Source of the DNA: Arhodomonas sp051195215
Lineage (GTDB): Bacteria > Pseudomonadota > Gammaproteobacteria > Nitrococcales > Nitrococcaceae
Direction of reading: 5' to 3'
NCBI RefSeq assembly: GCF_051195215.1
Contig: NZ_JBNAZM010000016.1
Span: 1 to 64,000, forward strand
Length of the DNA: 64,000 bases
Below are positions 26,394 to 35,313 of this stretch, piece by piece; the first letter of the stretch is position 1; each line of letters begins with the position of its first letter. The position numbers and the translations under genes were made by a program. Under the pieces are notes generated by a model. It did no database searches. It worked only from the letters and a program-made list of their open reading frames with translations, and was not told the DNA's origin.

Positions 26394-27926
26394 TCAGTAG
26401 CTCGGCAGCAGGCCGGCGGGCAGCAGTTCGTCCCAGGTGGACTCGTCGAGGAACTGCGTGGCGGCCTCGATGTCCGGGGCGAAGAAACGGTCGCGGTCGT
26501 AATAGGACACCCGCTCGCGCAGGCGCTGACGGGCGCCTTCCAGGCGCTCGGTGCTCTGCAGCCCCTCGCGGAAGTCGAGACCCTGGCAGGCGGCCAGCCA
26601 CTCGATGGCGATGATGGAGCGGACGTTGCCGGCCATCTCCGCCAGCCGTTTCCCCGCCGCCGGCGCCATGGACACGTGGTCCTCCTGATTCGCCGAGGTG
26701 GGCAGGCTGTCGACGCTGTGCGGGTGGGCCAGCGCCTTGTTCTCGCTGGCGAGTGCCGCCGCGGTGACCTGGGCGATCATGAACCCGGAGTTCACGCCGC
26801 CGTTTTCCACGAGGAAAGCCGGCAACTGCGACATGTTGCGGTCCATCATCAGCGAGATCCGCCGCTCGGTGAGCGCGCCGATCTCGGCCAGCGCCAGGGC
26901 GAGGTTGTCGGCGGCCATGGCCACCGGCTCGGCGTGGAAGTTGCCGCCCGAGATCACCTCGCCCTCGGCGGCGAACACCAGCGGGTTGTCGGAGACTGCG
27001 TTGGCCTCCACCGCCAGCACCTCGGCGGCCTGGCGGAGCTGGGTCAGGCAGGCACCCATCACCTGGGGCTGGCAGCGCAGGGAGTAGGGGTCCTGGACCT
27101 TGTCGCAATTGGCGTGGGAGTCGCTGATGGCGCTGCGCTCACCGAGGAGGTGGCGATAGGCCGCGGCCGCGTCGATCTGGCCGCGTTGGCCGCGCACGGC
27201 ATGGATGCGCTCGTCGAACGGCGCGCGGGAGCTCAGCGTCGCCTCCACGGACAGCGCGCCGCCCACCGTGGCCGCGGCGTAGAGGTCTTCCGCCTCGAAC
27301 AGGCCTTTCAGGGCGTAGGCCGTGGAAACCTGGGTGCCGTTCAGCAGGGCCAGGCCTTCCTTGGGCGCGAGGGCGATGGGTTCGAGCCCGGCGATGGCGA
27401 GCGCCTCCTCCGCCGGCACCCATTCGCCGCGATAGCGGGCCCGGCCCTCGCCGAGGAGCACCACGCTCATGTGAGCCAGTGGTGCCAGGTCCCCGGAGGC
27501 GCCCACGGAGCCTTTCGCCGGAATCTCCGGGTAGACCTCGGCGTTGATCAGGGCGATCAGCGCATCGATGACCTCGCGGCGGATACCGGAGAATCCGCGG
27601 GCCAGGCTGTTGACCTTCAGCACCATGGTCAGGCGCACGAGGGCGTCGTCGATCGGCTCGCCCACGCCCGTTGCGTGAGAAAGCACAAGCGAGCGCTGGA
27701 GGCTTTCCAGCTGATCCCGGGGAATTCGGGTCTGGGCCAGCAGGCCGAAGCCCGTGTTGATTCCGTAAACGGTGCGATCCTCGGCGACGACGCGGTTGAC
27801 GCAGTCGACGCCGGCGGCGATCGCTGCGTTGGCGTGGTCCGACAGCTCGACGGGCTCCGCAGCGGCGTACACGCGACGCATCTGCGCCAGTGTCATCTCG
27901 CCGGGTGTAAGCCTCAGGGTGGTCAT
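26394..27926 (-). CDS. hutH: Histidine ammonia-lyase
   Basis: 510 residues, the standard length. It converts histidine to urocanate plus ammonia in the cytoplasm, the first step of histidine breakdown. The MIO cofactor triad Ala-Ser-Gly is in KGSVGASGDLAPLAHMSVVL at about residues 138-157; YGINTGFGLLAQ near residue 53 is the conserved catalytic Tyr loop, and PSTSANQEDHVSM-like LPTSANQEDHVSMAP lies near residue 408. A GGAGGG ribosome binding site is 5 bases from the start. It is fifth in the minus-strand hut operon. Confidence 0.97.
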   Translation of the reverse strand: MTTLRLTPGEMTLAQMRRVYAAAEPVELSDHANAAIAAGVDCVNRVVAEDRTVYGINTGFGLLAQTRIPRDQLESLQRSLVLSHATGVGEPIDDALVRLTMVLKVNSLARGFSGIRREVIDALIALINAEVYPEIPAKGSVGASGDLAPLAHMSVVLLGEGRARYRGEWVPAEEALAIAGLEPIALAPKEGLALLNGTQVSTAYALKGLFEAEDLYAAATVGGALSVEATLSSRAPFDERIHAVRGQRGQIDAAAAYRHLLGERSAISDSHANCDKVQDPYSLRCQPQVMGACLTQLRQAAEVLAVEANAVSDNPLVFAAEGEVISGGNFHAEPVAMAADNLALALAEIGALTERRISLMMDRNMSQLPAFLVENGGVNSGFMIAQVTAAALASENKALAHPHSVDSLPTSANQEDHVSMAPAAGKRLAEMAGNVRSIIAIEWLAACQGLDFREGLQSTERLEGARQRLRERVSYYDRDRFFAPDIEAATQFLDESTWDELLPAGLLPSY

Positions 27927-28023
27927 GGTTCCCTCCAGGTGATCGGGAATGGCGGCCCGGGACGCGCCCTGGGACCGCCGTTGGCACTCGTGCTGCGTAG
28001 CCGGAGTACACCCCCGGTGGCAG

Positions 28024-29367
28024 TCACATGATGAGGTAAGCGACCGGAGTCGCCAGCAGGATCGAGAGCACCGTGCGCTCGAACCAGAGCACCACCAGCT
28101 CCCAGACCCGCACGGGGATTTCCGTGGCGAGAATGCACGGGATCGATGCCGAGAAGAACAGCACCGAGGACACCGACACCACCCCGGCCACGAAGCGTGT
28201 GGGCAGCGAGGCGTCCACGGCCACCAGCGCCGGCAGGAACATTTCGGCGATGCCCACCGAGGCCGCCTTGGCGGCGAGCATGGCGTCGGGGAGCTGAAGC
28301 GCGGCCGTCAGCGGGTAGAACAACAGCGCCACCCAGTCGAACACCGGGGTGAATTTCGCGAGCACGAGCCCGATGAGTCCCACCGAGAGAATGGTCGGCA
28401 GAATGCTCATCGCCATGAGCACGCCGTCGCGGAAGTTGGCGGCCACGCTCGCGGGTACGGACGGGGACCGGCCGCTGGCGGCGATGCCCTCGCGCCAGGC
28501 GGCGACAAGGAGGTTGCCGGTGTGCGGCTGCTCCGGCTCGCCGTCACCGCTGACGTAGCGCTCGGGTTTGCGGCTGATCGGCGGGATGCGCACGGTGATG
28601 GCCGTCACCAGGAAGGTGATGATCAGCGTGATCGCGAAGTAGGTGGTCCAGATGGCCATCAGGTCCAGCGTCTTCGCCACGATGACCATGAAGGTCGCCG
28701 ACACCGTGGAAAACCCGGTGGCGATGATGGTCGCCTCCCGCGCAGTGTACTTGCTCTCCTTGTACACCCGGTTGGTGATCAGCAGCCCGATGGAGTAGCT
28801 GCCGACGAACGAGGCCACCGCGTCGATGGCGCTCCGTCCGGGCGTGCCCCAGATGGGCTTCATGATCGGGCGGAAGAGCACACCGATGCTTTCGAGCAGG
28901 CCGAAGTCCACCAGGAAGGCGAGGAAGATCGCGCCCACCGGTACCAGCACGCCGACGGCGATCACCAGCTTCTCGAACAGGAACGGCCCGAGGTCCTTCG
29001 CGAACAGCCACTGCGGCCCGACCTCGAAGACCAGCATCAGCGCCACGCCCAGGCCGAGAACCTTGAGCGCGGAGAATACGGCGTCCACAGGGCTGCGGTG
29101 CCAGGTGCCGCGTACGAACGGGTAGACGGCGCCGGCGGCGATGATCGCCAGCGCGTACCAGGGCATCAGCGCTGGCAGGCCGCCACGGATGCCGCTGACG
29201 ATGTGATCCAGCGGGATAGTGGATTTCCCGCCGAAGGTCACCGGCACGAAGAATACGAACAGTCCCAGGGCGCTCAGCCCGCAGAACTTCAGAACGTGAC
29301 TCCAGTGCGCCGCGGGAGTCGCCTCGCGCGGGGCCGGGTCCGTGAGGCCGTGATCGCTCTCGCTCAT
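28024..29367 (-). CDS. YjiH family membrane protein
   Basis: 447 residues, ten or more hydrophobic segments with a nucleoside-recognition (Gate)-like organisation. Conserved stretches include VASFVGSYSIGLLITNRVYK, ATIIATGFSTVSATFMVIVA and FVAGVVSVSSVLFFSASIPC. YjiH proteins are uncharacterised inner-membrane proteins frequently encoded inside hut operons, so a role in uptake of histidine, urocanate or product export is likely by context only. GGGGAGAG precedes the start. Hairpins lie on both sides (27951-27979, imperfect, and 29410-29440). Confidence 0.82.
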   Translation of the reverse strand: MSESDHGLTDPAPREATPAAHWSHVLKFCGLSALGLFVFFVPVTFGGKSTIPLDHIVSGIRGGLPALMPWYALAIIAAGAVYPFVRGTWHRSPVDAVFSALKVLGLGVALMLVFEVGPQWLFAKDLGPFLFEKLVIAVGVLVPVGAIFLAFLVDFGLLESIGVLFRPIMKPIWGTPGRSAIDAVASFVGSYSIGLLITNRVYKESKYTAREATIIATGFSTVSATFMVIVAKTLDLMAIWTTYFAITLIITFLVTAITVRIPPISRKPERYVSGDGEPEQPHTGNLLVAAWREGIAASGRSPSVPASVAANFRDGVLMAMSILPTILSVGLIGLVLAKFTPVFDWVALLFYPLTAALQLPDAMLAAKAASVGIAEMFLPALVAVDASLPTRFVAGVVSVSSVLFFSASIPCILATEIPVRVWELVVLWFERTVLSILLATPVAYLIM

Positions 29368-29409
29368 CTTCTCTCCCCTCCCCAGGTCGGATTATGGCCG
29401 CCAGCGCAC

Positions 29410-29440
29410 GCCCCGGTCCCTGTGCCACCGGAACCGGGGC
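29410..29440 (-). terminator. Intercistronic hairpin between hutU and yjiH
   Basis: GCCCCGGT (29410-29417) pairs with ACCGGGGC (29433-29440). No T-run. One of several strong hairpins between genes of the hut operon. Confidence 0.4.
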
Positions 29441-29455
29441 GGAGCGCCCGCCGCG

Positions 29456-31132
29456 TCACTCCAGCATCGGCAAGTCCAGCCCCTGCTCCCTGGCGCAGCG
29501 CTTGGCGATGTCATACCCGGCATCGGCGTGACGCATCACGCCGGTGCCCGGATCGTTGCGCAGCACGCGGCCCAGTCGGGCATGGGCGTCGTCGCTGCCG
29601 TCGCAGACGATGACGACCCCGGCGTGCTGCGAATAACCCATGCCCACACCGCCGCCGTGGTGAATCGACACCCAGGTGGCGCCGCCGGCGGTGTTGAGCA
29701 GGGCGTTGAGCAGTGGCCAGTCGGAGACGGCATCGGAGCCGTCCTGCATGCTCTCGGTTTCGCGGTTGGGGCTGGCGACCGAGCCGGAGTCCAGGTGGTC
29801 GCGGCCGATCACCACCGGCGCCTTGAGCTCGCCGTTGCGCACCATCTCGTTGAACGCTTGCCCGAGGCGCGCGCGGTCACGGAGGCCGACCCAGCAGATG
29901 CGCGCCGGCAGGCCCTGGAAACTGATGCGCTCGCGGGCCATGTCCAGCCAGTTGTGCAGATGCGGATCGTCGGGGATGAGCTCCTTGACCTTGGCGTCGG
30001 TCTTGTAGATGTCTTCCGGATCGCCCGAGAGCGCCGCCCAGCGGAACGGGCCGACGCCCTGGCAGAACAGCGGGCGAATATAGGCCGGCACGAACCCGGG
30101 GAAATCGAAGGCGTTGTCGACGCCTTTCTCCTGGGCCATCTGGCGGATGTTGTTGCCGTAGTCGAAGGTCGGAATGCCCTGGGCCTGGAAGTCGAGCATG
30201 GCCTGCACGTGCACGGCCATGGAGGCCTTGGCTGCATCCACCACGGCCTCGGGCTCGCGCTGACCGCGTTTGACGTACTCCTCCCAGGTCCAGCCGGCGG
30301 GCAGGTAGCCGTTCAGCGGGTCGTGGGCGCTGGTCTGGTCGGTGACCATGTCCGGGCGCACGCCGCGGCGCACGAGCTCGGGCAGGACCTCGGCGGCATT
30401 GGCGCACAGTCCGATGGATACGGCCTTGCCCTCGCTCGTGTACCGCTCGATGCGCGCCAGGGCATCGTCGAGATCGTCGGCCTGCTCGTCGAGGTAGCGA
30501 GTTCGCAGGCGGAAGTCCAGGCGCGACTGCTGGCATTCGATGGTGAGCGAACACGCCCCGGCCAGGCTCGCGGCCAGCGGCTGGGCGCCGCCCATGCCGC
30601 CGAGGCCGGCGGTGAGGATCCAGCGGCCGGCGAGCTTGCCGTCGTAGTGCTGACGGCCGGCCTCGACGAAGGTCTCGTAGGTGCCCTGGACGATGCCCTG
30701 GGAGCCGATGTAGATCCACGAGCCCGCAGTCATCTGGCCGTACATCATCAGGCCCTGGCGGTCGAGCTCGTTGAAGTGCTCCCAGTTCGCCCAGGCCGGC
30801 ACCAGGTTGGAGTTGGCGATGAGCACGCGCGGGGCGTCCTTGTGGGTCTCGAACACGCCCACGGGCTTGCCCGACTGAATCAGCAGGGACTGGTTGTCCT
30901 CCAGCCGCTGCAGGGTCTCGACGATCTTGTCGTAGCACGCCCAGTCGCGGGCGGCGCGGCCGATGCCGCCATAGACGACCAGATCCTCCGGGCGTTCGGC
31001 GACGTCCGGATGGAGGTTGTTCATGAGCATGCGCAGTGGCGCCTCGGTCAACCAGCTCTTGCAGGAGCGCTCGGTGCCGGTGGGCGGGGCGATGCGGCGG
31101 CTCGGGTCGTGGCGGTTGGTCGGTTGGGACAT
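29456..31132 (-). CDS. hutU: Urocanate hydratase
   Basis: 558 residues, normal length. It converts urocanate to imidazolone propionate using NAD+ as electrophile. Signature segments: VYGGIGRAARDWACYDKIVE, LNGYLPAGWTWEEYVK, the NAD-binding GLGGMGGAQPLAASLAGACS, and CQGVGPFRWAALSGDPEDIY with the conserved Cys (about residue 415). C-terminal GGGVGMGYSQHAGVVIV is also typical. The start at 31132 is preceded by GGAGAGAGA; the upstream frame adds only 11 unlikely residues. It lies 39 bases after hutG in the same operon. Confidence 0.97.
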   Translation of the reverse strand: MSQPTNRHDPSRRIAPPTGTERSCKSWLTEAPLRMLMNNLHPDVAERPEDLVVYGGIGRAARDWACYDKIVETLQRLEDNQSLLIQSGKPVGVFETHKDAPRVLIANSNLVPAWANWEHFNELDRQGLMMYGQMTAGSWIYIGSQGIVQGTYETFVEAGRQHYDGKLAGRWILTAGLGGMGGAQPLAASLAGACSLTIECQQSRLDFRLRTRYLDEQADDLDDALARIERYTSEGKAVSIGLCANAAEVLPELVRRGVRPDMVTDQTSAHDPLNGYLPAGWTWEEYVKRGQREPEAVVDAAKASMAVHVQAMLDFQAQGIPTFDYGNNIRQMAQEKGVDNAFDFPGFVPAYIRPLFCQGVGPFRWAALSGDPEDIYKTDAKVKELIPDDPHLHNWLDMARERISFQGLPARICWVGLRDRARLGQAFNEMVRNGELKAPVVIGRDHLDSGSVASPNRETESMQDGSDAVSDWPLLNALLNTAGGATWVSIHHGGGVGMGYSQHAGVVIVCDGSDDAHARLGRVLRNDPGTGVMRHADAGYDIAKRCAREQGLDLPMLE

Positions 31133-31171
31133 GGCTCTCTCTCCGGTGCGGGTCACGGACCTCACGAGCGT

Positions 31172-32113
31172 TCACCCGTCGAGGGTGAGCAGGTGCACGA
31201 GGCGCGCCGCGACTCTGGCGGTACGGTTGTCGATGTCGTAGTCCGGGTTGAGCTCGGCGATGTCGGCGAGCAGTAGCTTGCCGCTATCGCGCACGCGCTC
31301 GATCAGGGGTTCGAGCAGGGCGAGGGACACGCCGCGGGCGGCAGGGGCGCTGACCCCGGGGGCCTCGGCGGCGGGCAGCACGTCGAGATCGATGGTGAGG
31401 TACACCCGCTCACAGGCGTCGATGAACGCCGTGAGCGCGTCGTCCACCTTCGCCAGGCCGGCGGCGGTGATCTCGCGGTCCTCGCGTACCAGCACGCCGA
31501 GAGTGTCGGCGCGTTGGAAGAGTGCGCGCGTATTGCTCGCGCGGCTCACGCCCAGGCAGGCGTAATGGAACGGCCAGCCACGCGCCAGGCAGTCCTCGGC
31601 GATCTGGGCGAAGGGGGTGCCGGAGGAGCGCACGTGTGCCGGGTCGCGCAGGTCGAAGTGCGCGTCCAGGTTGACGATGCCCACGCGCGGTGGCTGCGTG
31701 CCGGCCTCCAGGTGACGGGCGATACCCTGCCAGCTTCCGTATGCCACCTCGTGACCGCCGCCCATCACGATAGGCCTGTGGCCGGCGTCGAGGAGCCCGG
31801 TGACACGGCCGCCGAGTCGTGACTGGGCATTTTCCAGCGCGTCGTCCTCGCATCGGACATCGCCGGCGTCGAAGGCAGGGCCGTTGCGGTGCCAGGCGAG
31901 GCCGGCAAGGGCGCGGCGGATGGCACTCGGACCGCCGACGGCTCCCGTGCGTCCGTGGTTGCGGCGCACGCCGGCATCGCTGGTGAAGCCGATCAGCGCC
32001 GCGCCGGGGCCGGCCGCTTCGTCGACGGCGCGGATACGCTGGTGCCAGCGCTCGCTGTCCGGTTCCGGGTCCGTGCGGCCCTGCCAGAGGCTCATGTCGA
32101 TGGGCTCAGGCAT
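31172..32113 (-). CDS. hutG: Formimidoylglutamase
   Basis: 313 residues, arginase/ureohydrolase family. It hydrolyses N-formimidoyl-glutamate to glutamate and formamide. Manganese ligands are visible in VMGGGHEVAYGSWQG (His), VNLDAHFDLRDP (Asp-x-His-x-Asp) and LTIDLDVLPAAEAPGVSAPA (Asp-x-Asp). N-terminal GFTSDAGVRRNHGRTGAVGG is typical of HutG. Its start overlaps the hutI stop by 8 bases, so the two are translationally coupled. Its presence implies the four-enzyme hut pathway with direct hydrolysis, with no HutF in the window. Confidence 0.95.
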   Translation of the reverse strand: MPEPIDMSLWQGRTDPEPDSERWHQRIRAVDEAAGPGAALIGFTSDAGVRRNHGRTGAVGGPSAIRRALAGLAWHRNGPAFDAGDVRCEDDALENAQSRLGGRVTGLLDAGHRPIVMGGGHEVAYGSWQGIARHLEAGTQPPRVGIVNLDAHFDLRDPAHVRSSGTPFAQIAEDCLARGWPFHYACLGVSRASNTRALFQRADTLGVLVREDREITAAGLAKVDDALTAFIDACERVYLTIDLDVLPAAEAPGVSAPAARGVSLALLEPLIERVRDSGKLLLADIAELNPDYDIDNRTARVAARLVHLLTLDG

Positions 32114-33317
32114 CGTGGGTGACCTCCCCGTTGATCACACGCTGGCGCAGCCGGCCGGGCTGCACCGCGTAGGCGAGCTCGGCGGGGCGTTCCACGTCCC
32201 ACACGCACAGGTCGGCGGGCGCGCCTTCGGCGAGGCGGCCAAGCTCGGGGCGGCGCAGTGCCCGGGCGCCGTGGGCGGTCATGCCGGCGAGCGCCTCGCG
32301 CGGGGTGAGGCGGAAGAGCGTGCACGCAAGGTTCAGCATCAGTGTCGGCATGAACATCGGCGAGCTGCCAGGGTTCGCATCCGTGGCCAGGGCAATGGGG
32401 ACACGGGCCTCGCGCAGGGCGCCGACGGGCGGTAGCTGCGTCTCGCGTAGCGTGTGGAAGGCGCCGGGCAGCAGCACGGCGACGCTGCCAGCCTCCTGCA
32501 TGGCGGCCACGCCTTCGTCGTCCAGGTATTCGATGTGGTCGGCGGACAGTGCACCGTAGCGTGCCGCCATGGCGGTACCGCCCAGGTTGGAGAGCTGCTC
32601 GGCGTGGGCCTTGATGGGCAGCCCGTGGGCCCGGGCGGCCTGAAACACGCGCTCGCACTGGGCCACGCTGAAGGCGATGGATTCGCAGAAGACGTCCACC
32701 GCGTCGGCGAGGTCCTCGGCCACGGCGGCTGGGATCATCTCGTTGCAGACGAGATCGATGTAATCGTCGCTCGCCCCTTTGTATTCCGGCGGCAGGGCAT
32801 GGGCCCCGAGGAGCGTGGTCACCACGCGCACCGGCAGGCGCTCGCCGAGTCGACGGGCAACGCGCAGCATCTTCAGCTCGTCGGCGACCGTGAGGCCGTA
32901 GCCGGACTTGATCTCCACGCAGGTCACGCCGTCGTCGATGAGCGCCTGCAGACGCGGTCGTGCCGCCTCGAGAAGGGCGTCTTCGCTGGCCTCCCGGGTC
33001 GCGCGCACGGTGGCGAGGATGCCGCCGCCGGCTTTGGCGATCTCCGCGTAGCTCGCCCCTTCCAGGCGCTGCTCGAATTCCCCCGCGCGGTTGCCGCCGA
33101 AGACGAGATGGGTGTGGCAATCCACCAGCCCCGGTGTCACCACACCGTGGCTGCCCGCCTCGCGGGCGCCGTCGATATCGGCACCGGTGAGCGCGTGCAT
33201 GGGGCACAACCGTTCGACGCGGTCGCCCCGGGTGAGGACGGCCATCGGCTCCGGATGCTCGCGGAGACCATCGAAGACGGTCATGTCACGCCACAGCAGC
33301 GAGGTGTTCGCGGACAT
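32106..33317 (-). CDS. hutI: Imidazolonepropionase
   Basis: 403 residues, amidohydrolase superfamily. It opens the ring of imidazolone-5-propionate to give N-formimidoyl-glutamate. Metal site HxH in LVDCHTHLVFGGNRAGEFEQ (about residues 75-94), further ligands in KAHAEQLSNLGG (His) and ATDANPGSSPMFMPT (Asp). VCIEIKSGYGL-like VEIKSGYGLTVADELKMLRV is characteristic of HutI. The start at 33317 has AGGAGGAG 4 bases upstream; the open frame further up runs across the operator. First gene of the hut operon. Confidence 0.96.
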   Translation of the reverse strand: MSANTSLLWRDMTVFDGLREHPEPMAVLTRGDRVERLCPMHALTGADIDGAREAGSHGVVTPGLVDCHTHLVFGGNRAGEFEQRLEGASYAEIAKAGGGILATVRATREASEDALLEAARPRLQALIDDGVTCVEIKSGYGLTVADELKMLRVARRLGERLPVRVVTTLLGAHALPPEYKGASDDYIDLVCNEMIPAAVAEDLADAVDVFCESIAFSVAQCERVFQAARAHGLPIKAHAEQLSNLGGTAMAARYGALSADHIEYLDDEGVAAMQEAGSVAVLLPGAFHTLRETQLPPVGALREARVPIALATDANPGSSPMFMPTLMLNLACTLFRLTPREALAGMTAHGARALRRPELGRLAEGAPADLCVWDVERPAELAYAVQPGRLRQRVINGEVTHDA

Positions 33318-33338
33318 GGCGGCTCTCCTCCTGACACG

Positions 33339-33378
33339 AATTGTATATACAATTACAAAGGCCAAGCCCGGGTGTCAA
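33339..33378 (-). promoter_or_regulatory. hutI promoter overlapped by HutC operator
   Basis: On the minus strand TTGACA (33378-33373) is followed after 17 bases by TAATTG (33355-33350). The perfect 16-bp palindrome AATTGTATATACAATT at 33339-33354 overlaps that -10 box. TGTATATACA is the known core of HutC operators, so HutC should block polymerase here until urocanate binds. Confidence 0.8.
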
Positions 33379-33518
33379 GAATCCATCCCGTCATTGCCGG
33401 ATTTGCCCGACAAAACGGGTTATTTTTTCAAAATCATACAGTTGTAATGACTTTCTTAGAAGTTTACGAGGCGGATGTACCGCCGTCTCCCAGGGAAATG
33501 GACGGTGAGGATGCTTTG

Positions 33519-33530
33519 AATGTATATACC
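33519..33530. promoter_or_regulatory. Second HutC-like half operator
   Basis: AATGTATATACC, differing from the main operator core by one base, lies 31 bases after the hutC stop and about 180 bases upstream of the hutI promoter. It could serve as an auxiliary site for HutC. Confidence 0.45.
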
Positions 33531-33561
33531 GTGGTCCGGCTGCGAGCGTCGCGTATCCCCG

Positions 33562-34275
33562 CTAGCGCTGGCGTTCCGACATGCCGGAGCGAAGCTTGTA
33601 GCGGTCGCCGGGGTAGAGCAGGCGGGCGTAGCTGATGAGGTGGTCGTCCGACCATGTGCGGCGTGTCATGCGCAGGCACGGTTCGGCGGGGGAGATCTCC
33701 AGCCACTCGGCGGCCTCGGCGTCCGGCAGCACGGCTTCCACCACGTGCTCCATGTCCGAGATGGGGCAGGCGGCGCTCAGCACCTCGTTGGGGGTATGGC
33801 GGGAGAAATCGGTCTCCAGGTAGTCCGGCACCCAGCGCGGGTTCACATAGCGATCCTCGAGCTGGATGGGGATGTCGTTCTCGCGGTGAATCAGGACCGA
33901 GTGAAACACGTGGGTGCCCAGGCGCACGCCGAGGCGCACCGCGATGTCCTCGTCCGCGGCGATGGTCTCCCGGCGGAGCACGTCGTTGCGGTATTGGTGA
34001 CCGCGGCTACGGACTTCGTCGGCGATGTTGTGGATTTCGAGCAGCGACGACTCTGCCTTGAGGTCGGTGACGAACGTGCCGAGCCCGGGCTGGCGTACCA
34101 GGTAACCCTCGTGAACGAGCTCGCGGATCGCCTTGTTGGCGGTCATGCGGCTGACGCCGAACTCGCGCGCGAGCTGCTCCTCCGGCGGGATCTGGTGGTG
34201 CGTCGGGTAGGCGCCCGAATGCACCTGCTGCAGCAGGAACTGCTTGATCTGCAGATAGCGGGGGCTGCGGCTCAT
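33562..34275 (-). CDS. hutC: Histidine utilisation repressor, GntR/HutC family
   Basis: 237 residues. N-terminal winged HTH (residues ~5-75: RYLQIKQFLLQQVHSGAYPT; EEQLAREFGVSRMTANKAIR, then ELVHEGYLVRQPGLGTFVTD) and a C-terminal UTRA ligand domain (residues ~95-230, e.g. LGTHVFHSVLIHRENDIPIQ and RMTRRTWSDDHLISYARLLY). The family's ligand is urocanate. The start at 34275 has GGAG upstream; an earlier ATG would add a basic, non-conserved tail. It lies upstream of and in the same orientation as hutI, whose promoter carries the matching operator. Confidence 0.93.
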   Translation of the reverse strand: MSRSPRYLQIKQFLLQQVHSGAYPTHHQIPPEEQLAREFGVSRMTANKAIRELVHEGYLVRQPGLGTFVTDLKAESSLLEIHNIADEVRSRGHQYRNDVLRRETIAADEDIAVRLGVRLGTHVFHSVLIHRENDIPIQLEDRYVNPRWVPDYLETDFSRHTPNEVLSAACPISDMEHVVEAVLPDAEAAEWLEISPAEPCLRMTRRTWSDDHLISYARLLYPGDRYKLRSGMSERQR

Positions 34276-34411
34276 TCGGGCTCCGGGTCGAGGTACTCGG
34301 CGTTGATGGCGGCCGCCGGCGTCCACGCCGGCATCCGCGGCGCAGAGCGTATCCCATCATGGCGGTCATGGCGAGGCATCGGCGAGTCGCCGCAATGGTG
34401 TGCGTCTGCGT

Positions 34412-35185
34412 TCAGCTTGCCCGGCTGCCGGCTTGCGGGTGCTCGTCGATGCGGCGCATGCGGTGAAACGCGAACGGTGCGAGCGCGAGGGTCAGCTTCG
34501 CTGTCATGAGCTCCGAGTCCGCCGACATGAGCTGGTCCCGGTGAGCGGTCTGGCGGATGCGCTCGGCGAACTCGTCGGCCTCGCGTTGCAGCATGTCCGC
34601 GGAATCCGCCCGCATGCGTCGGGAGAGGGTGATGAACTGCACCCCGGGCTCGCCGGCATTCTCTGCCGCCCAGCCGACGAAGTCCTGATTGATTCGCTTG
34701 AGAATGGGGGCCAGCGGCCCGGTCCAGCGCCAGGCCACCGGCGTGGTTATGAGCAACCGGTAGCGTTCGCTCACGTCGCGCTCGACGATGCCGAGTCTAT
34801 CGAGATCGCGCATGTAGAGCTCGATACTCGCCTGGCTCAGGCCGGTCTCCCGGGCGATTTGCTGCGGCGTGAACCGGTCCATGAGAAACAGCAGGAAGTA
34901 GAACAGGGATGGGTACGCGGCGAGGTGGCGCTCCGCATCGTGCGACAGTGGCACGCTCGGACCGGCCGGGCGGTTGGAGGCTTCGATCAGTGTCTCCAGC
35001 GGCAGGTCGATGGCCGTGCAGATCGCTGCCAGGCGGCTGAGCTTGCAGTCCTGCTGCTGGAACAGTCGCTTCACGCTGGGCTCGGACATGCCCAGCCGCC
35101 GCGCGAGCTCCGCGTAGGTGATACCACGCGCCTTCAGCGCTGACCGCAAGGCGGCAAAAACCCCACTTCGTGTCACATCCGACAT
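34412..35185 (-). CDS. XRE-type helix-turn-helix regulator
   Basis: 257 residues. A lambda-repressor-like HTH is at about residues 10-65 (GITYAELARRLGMSEPSVKR, then LFQQQDCKLSRLAAICTAID). A second HTH-like stretch, FTPQQIARETGLSQASIELY at about residues 104-123, and a C-terminal alpha-rich ligand/dimer region follow. Proteins of this layout are seen singly in gammaproteobacteria without known targets. A TTG 18 bases upstream keeps the frame open, but the ATG at 35185 is preferred. It is divergent from the SMP-30-like gene and a 14-bp palindrome lies between, so it probably controls that gene and itself. Confidence 0.75.
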   Translation of the reverse strand: MSDVTRSGVFAALRSALKARGITYAELARRLGMSEPSVKRLFQQQDCKLSRLAAICTAIDLPLETLIEASNRPAGPSVPLSHDAERHLAAYPSLFYFLLFLMDRFTPQQIARETGLSQASIELYMRDLDRLGIVERDVSERYRLLITTPVAWRWTGPLAPILKRINQDFVGWAAENAGEPGVQFITLSRRMRADSADMLQREADEFAERIRQTAHRDQLMSADSELMTAKLTLALAPFAFHRMRRIDEHPQAGSRAS

Positions 35186-35232
35186 CGGCTGTTCCGGTTT
35201 CAATACGATTTGCCTGCGCAGAGTATCAATTT

Positions 35233-35246
35233 TCGATGCGCATCGA
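35233..35246. promoter_or_regulatory. Palindromic operator candidate in XRE/SMP-30 divergent gap
   Basis: TCGATGCGCATCGA is a perfect 14-bp palindrome, flanked by TTT on the left; a related GATCGAAAATC lies 20 bases to the right (35266-35276). It sits midway between the divergent starts at 35185 and 35314, the expected place for the XRE regulator's operator. Confidence 0.5.
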
Positions 35247-35313
35247 GATGTGTTTGCGAGTCAAGGATCGAAAATCTAGCTTCCTGCGGTGTCACCTCAG
35301 CAGGAGATCCGAG

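Noticed and set aside
25617..28031. 804-codon open frame on the plus strand opposite hutH and the permease
   Set aside because: Antisense shadow of hutH; no ribosome binding site or recognisable motif.
27949..31276. Long plus-strand open frames opposite yjiH and hutU
   Set aside because: Shadows with Arg/His/Gly-rich translation; both genes on the minus strand are conserved and complete.
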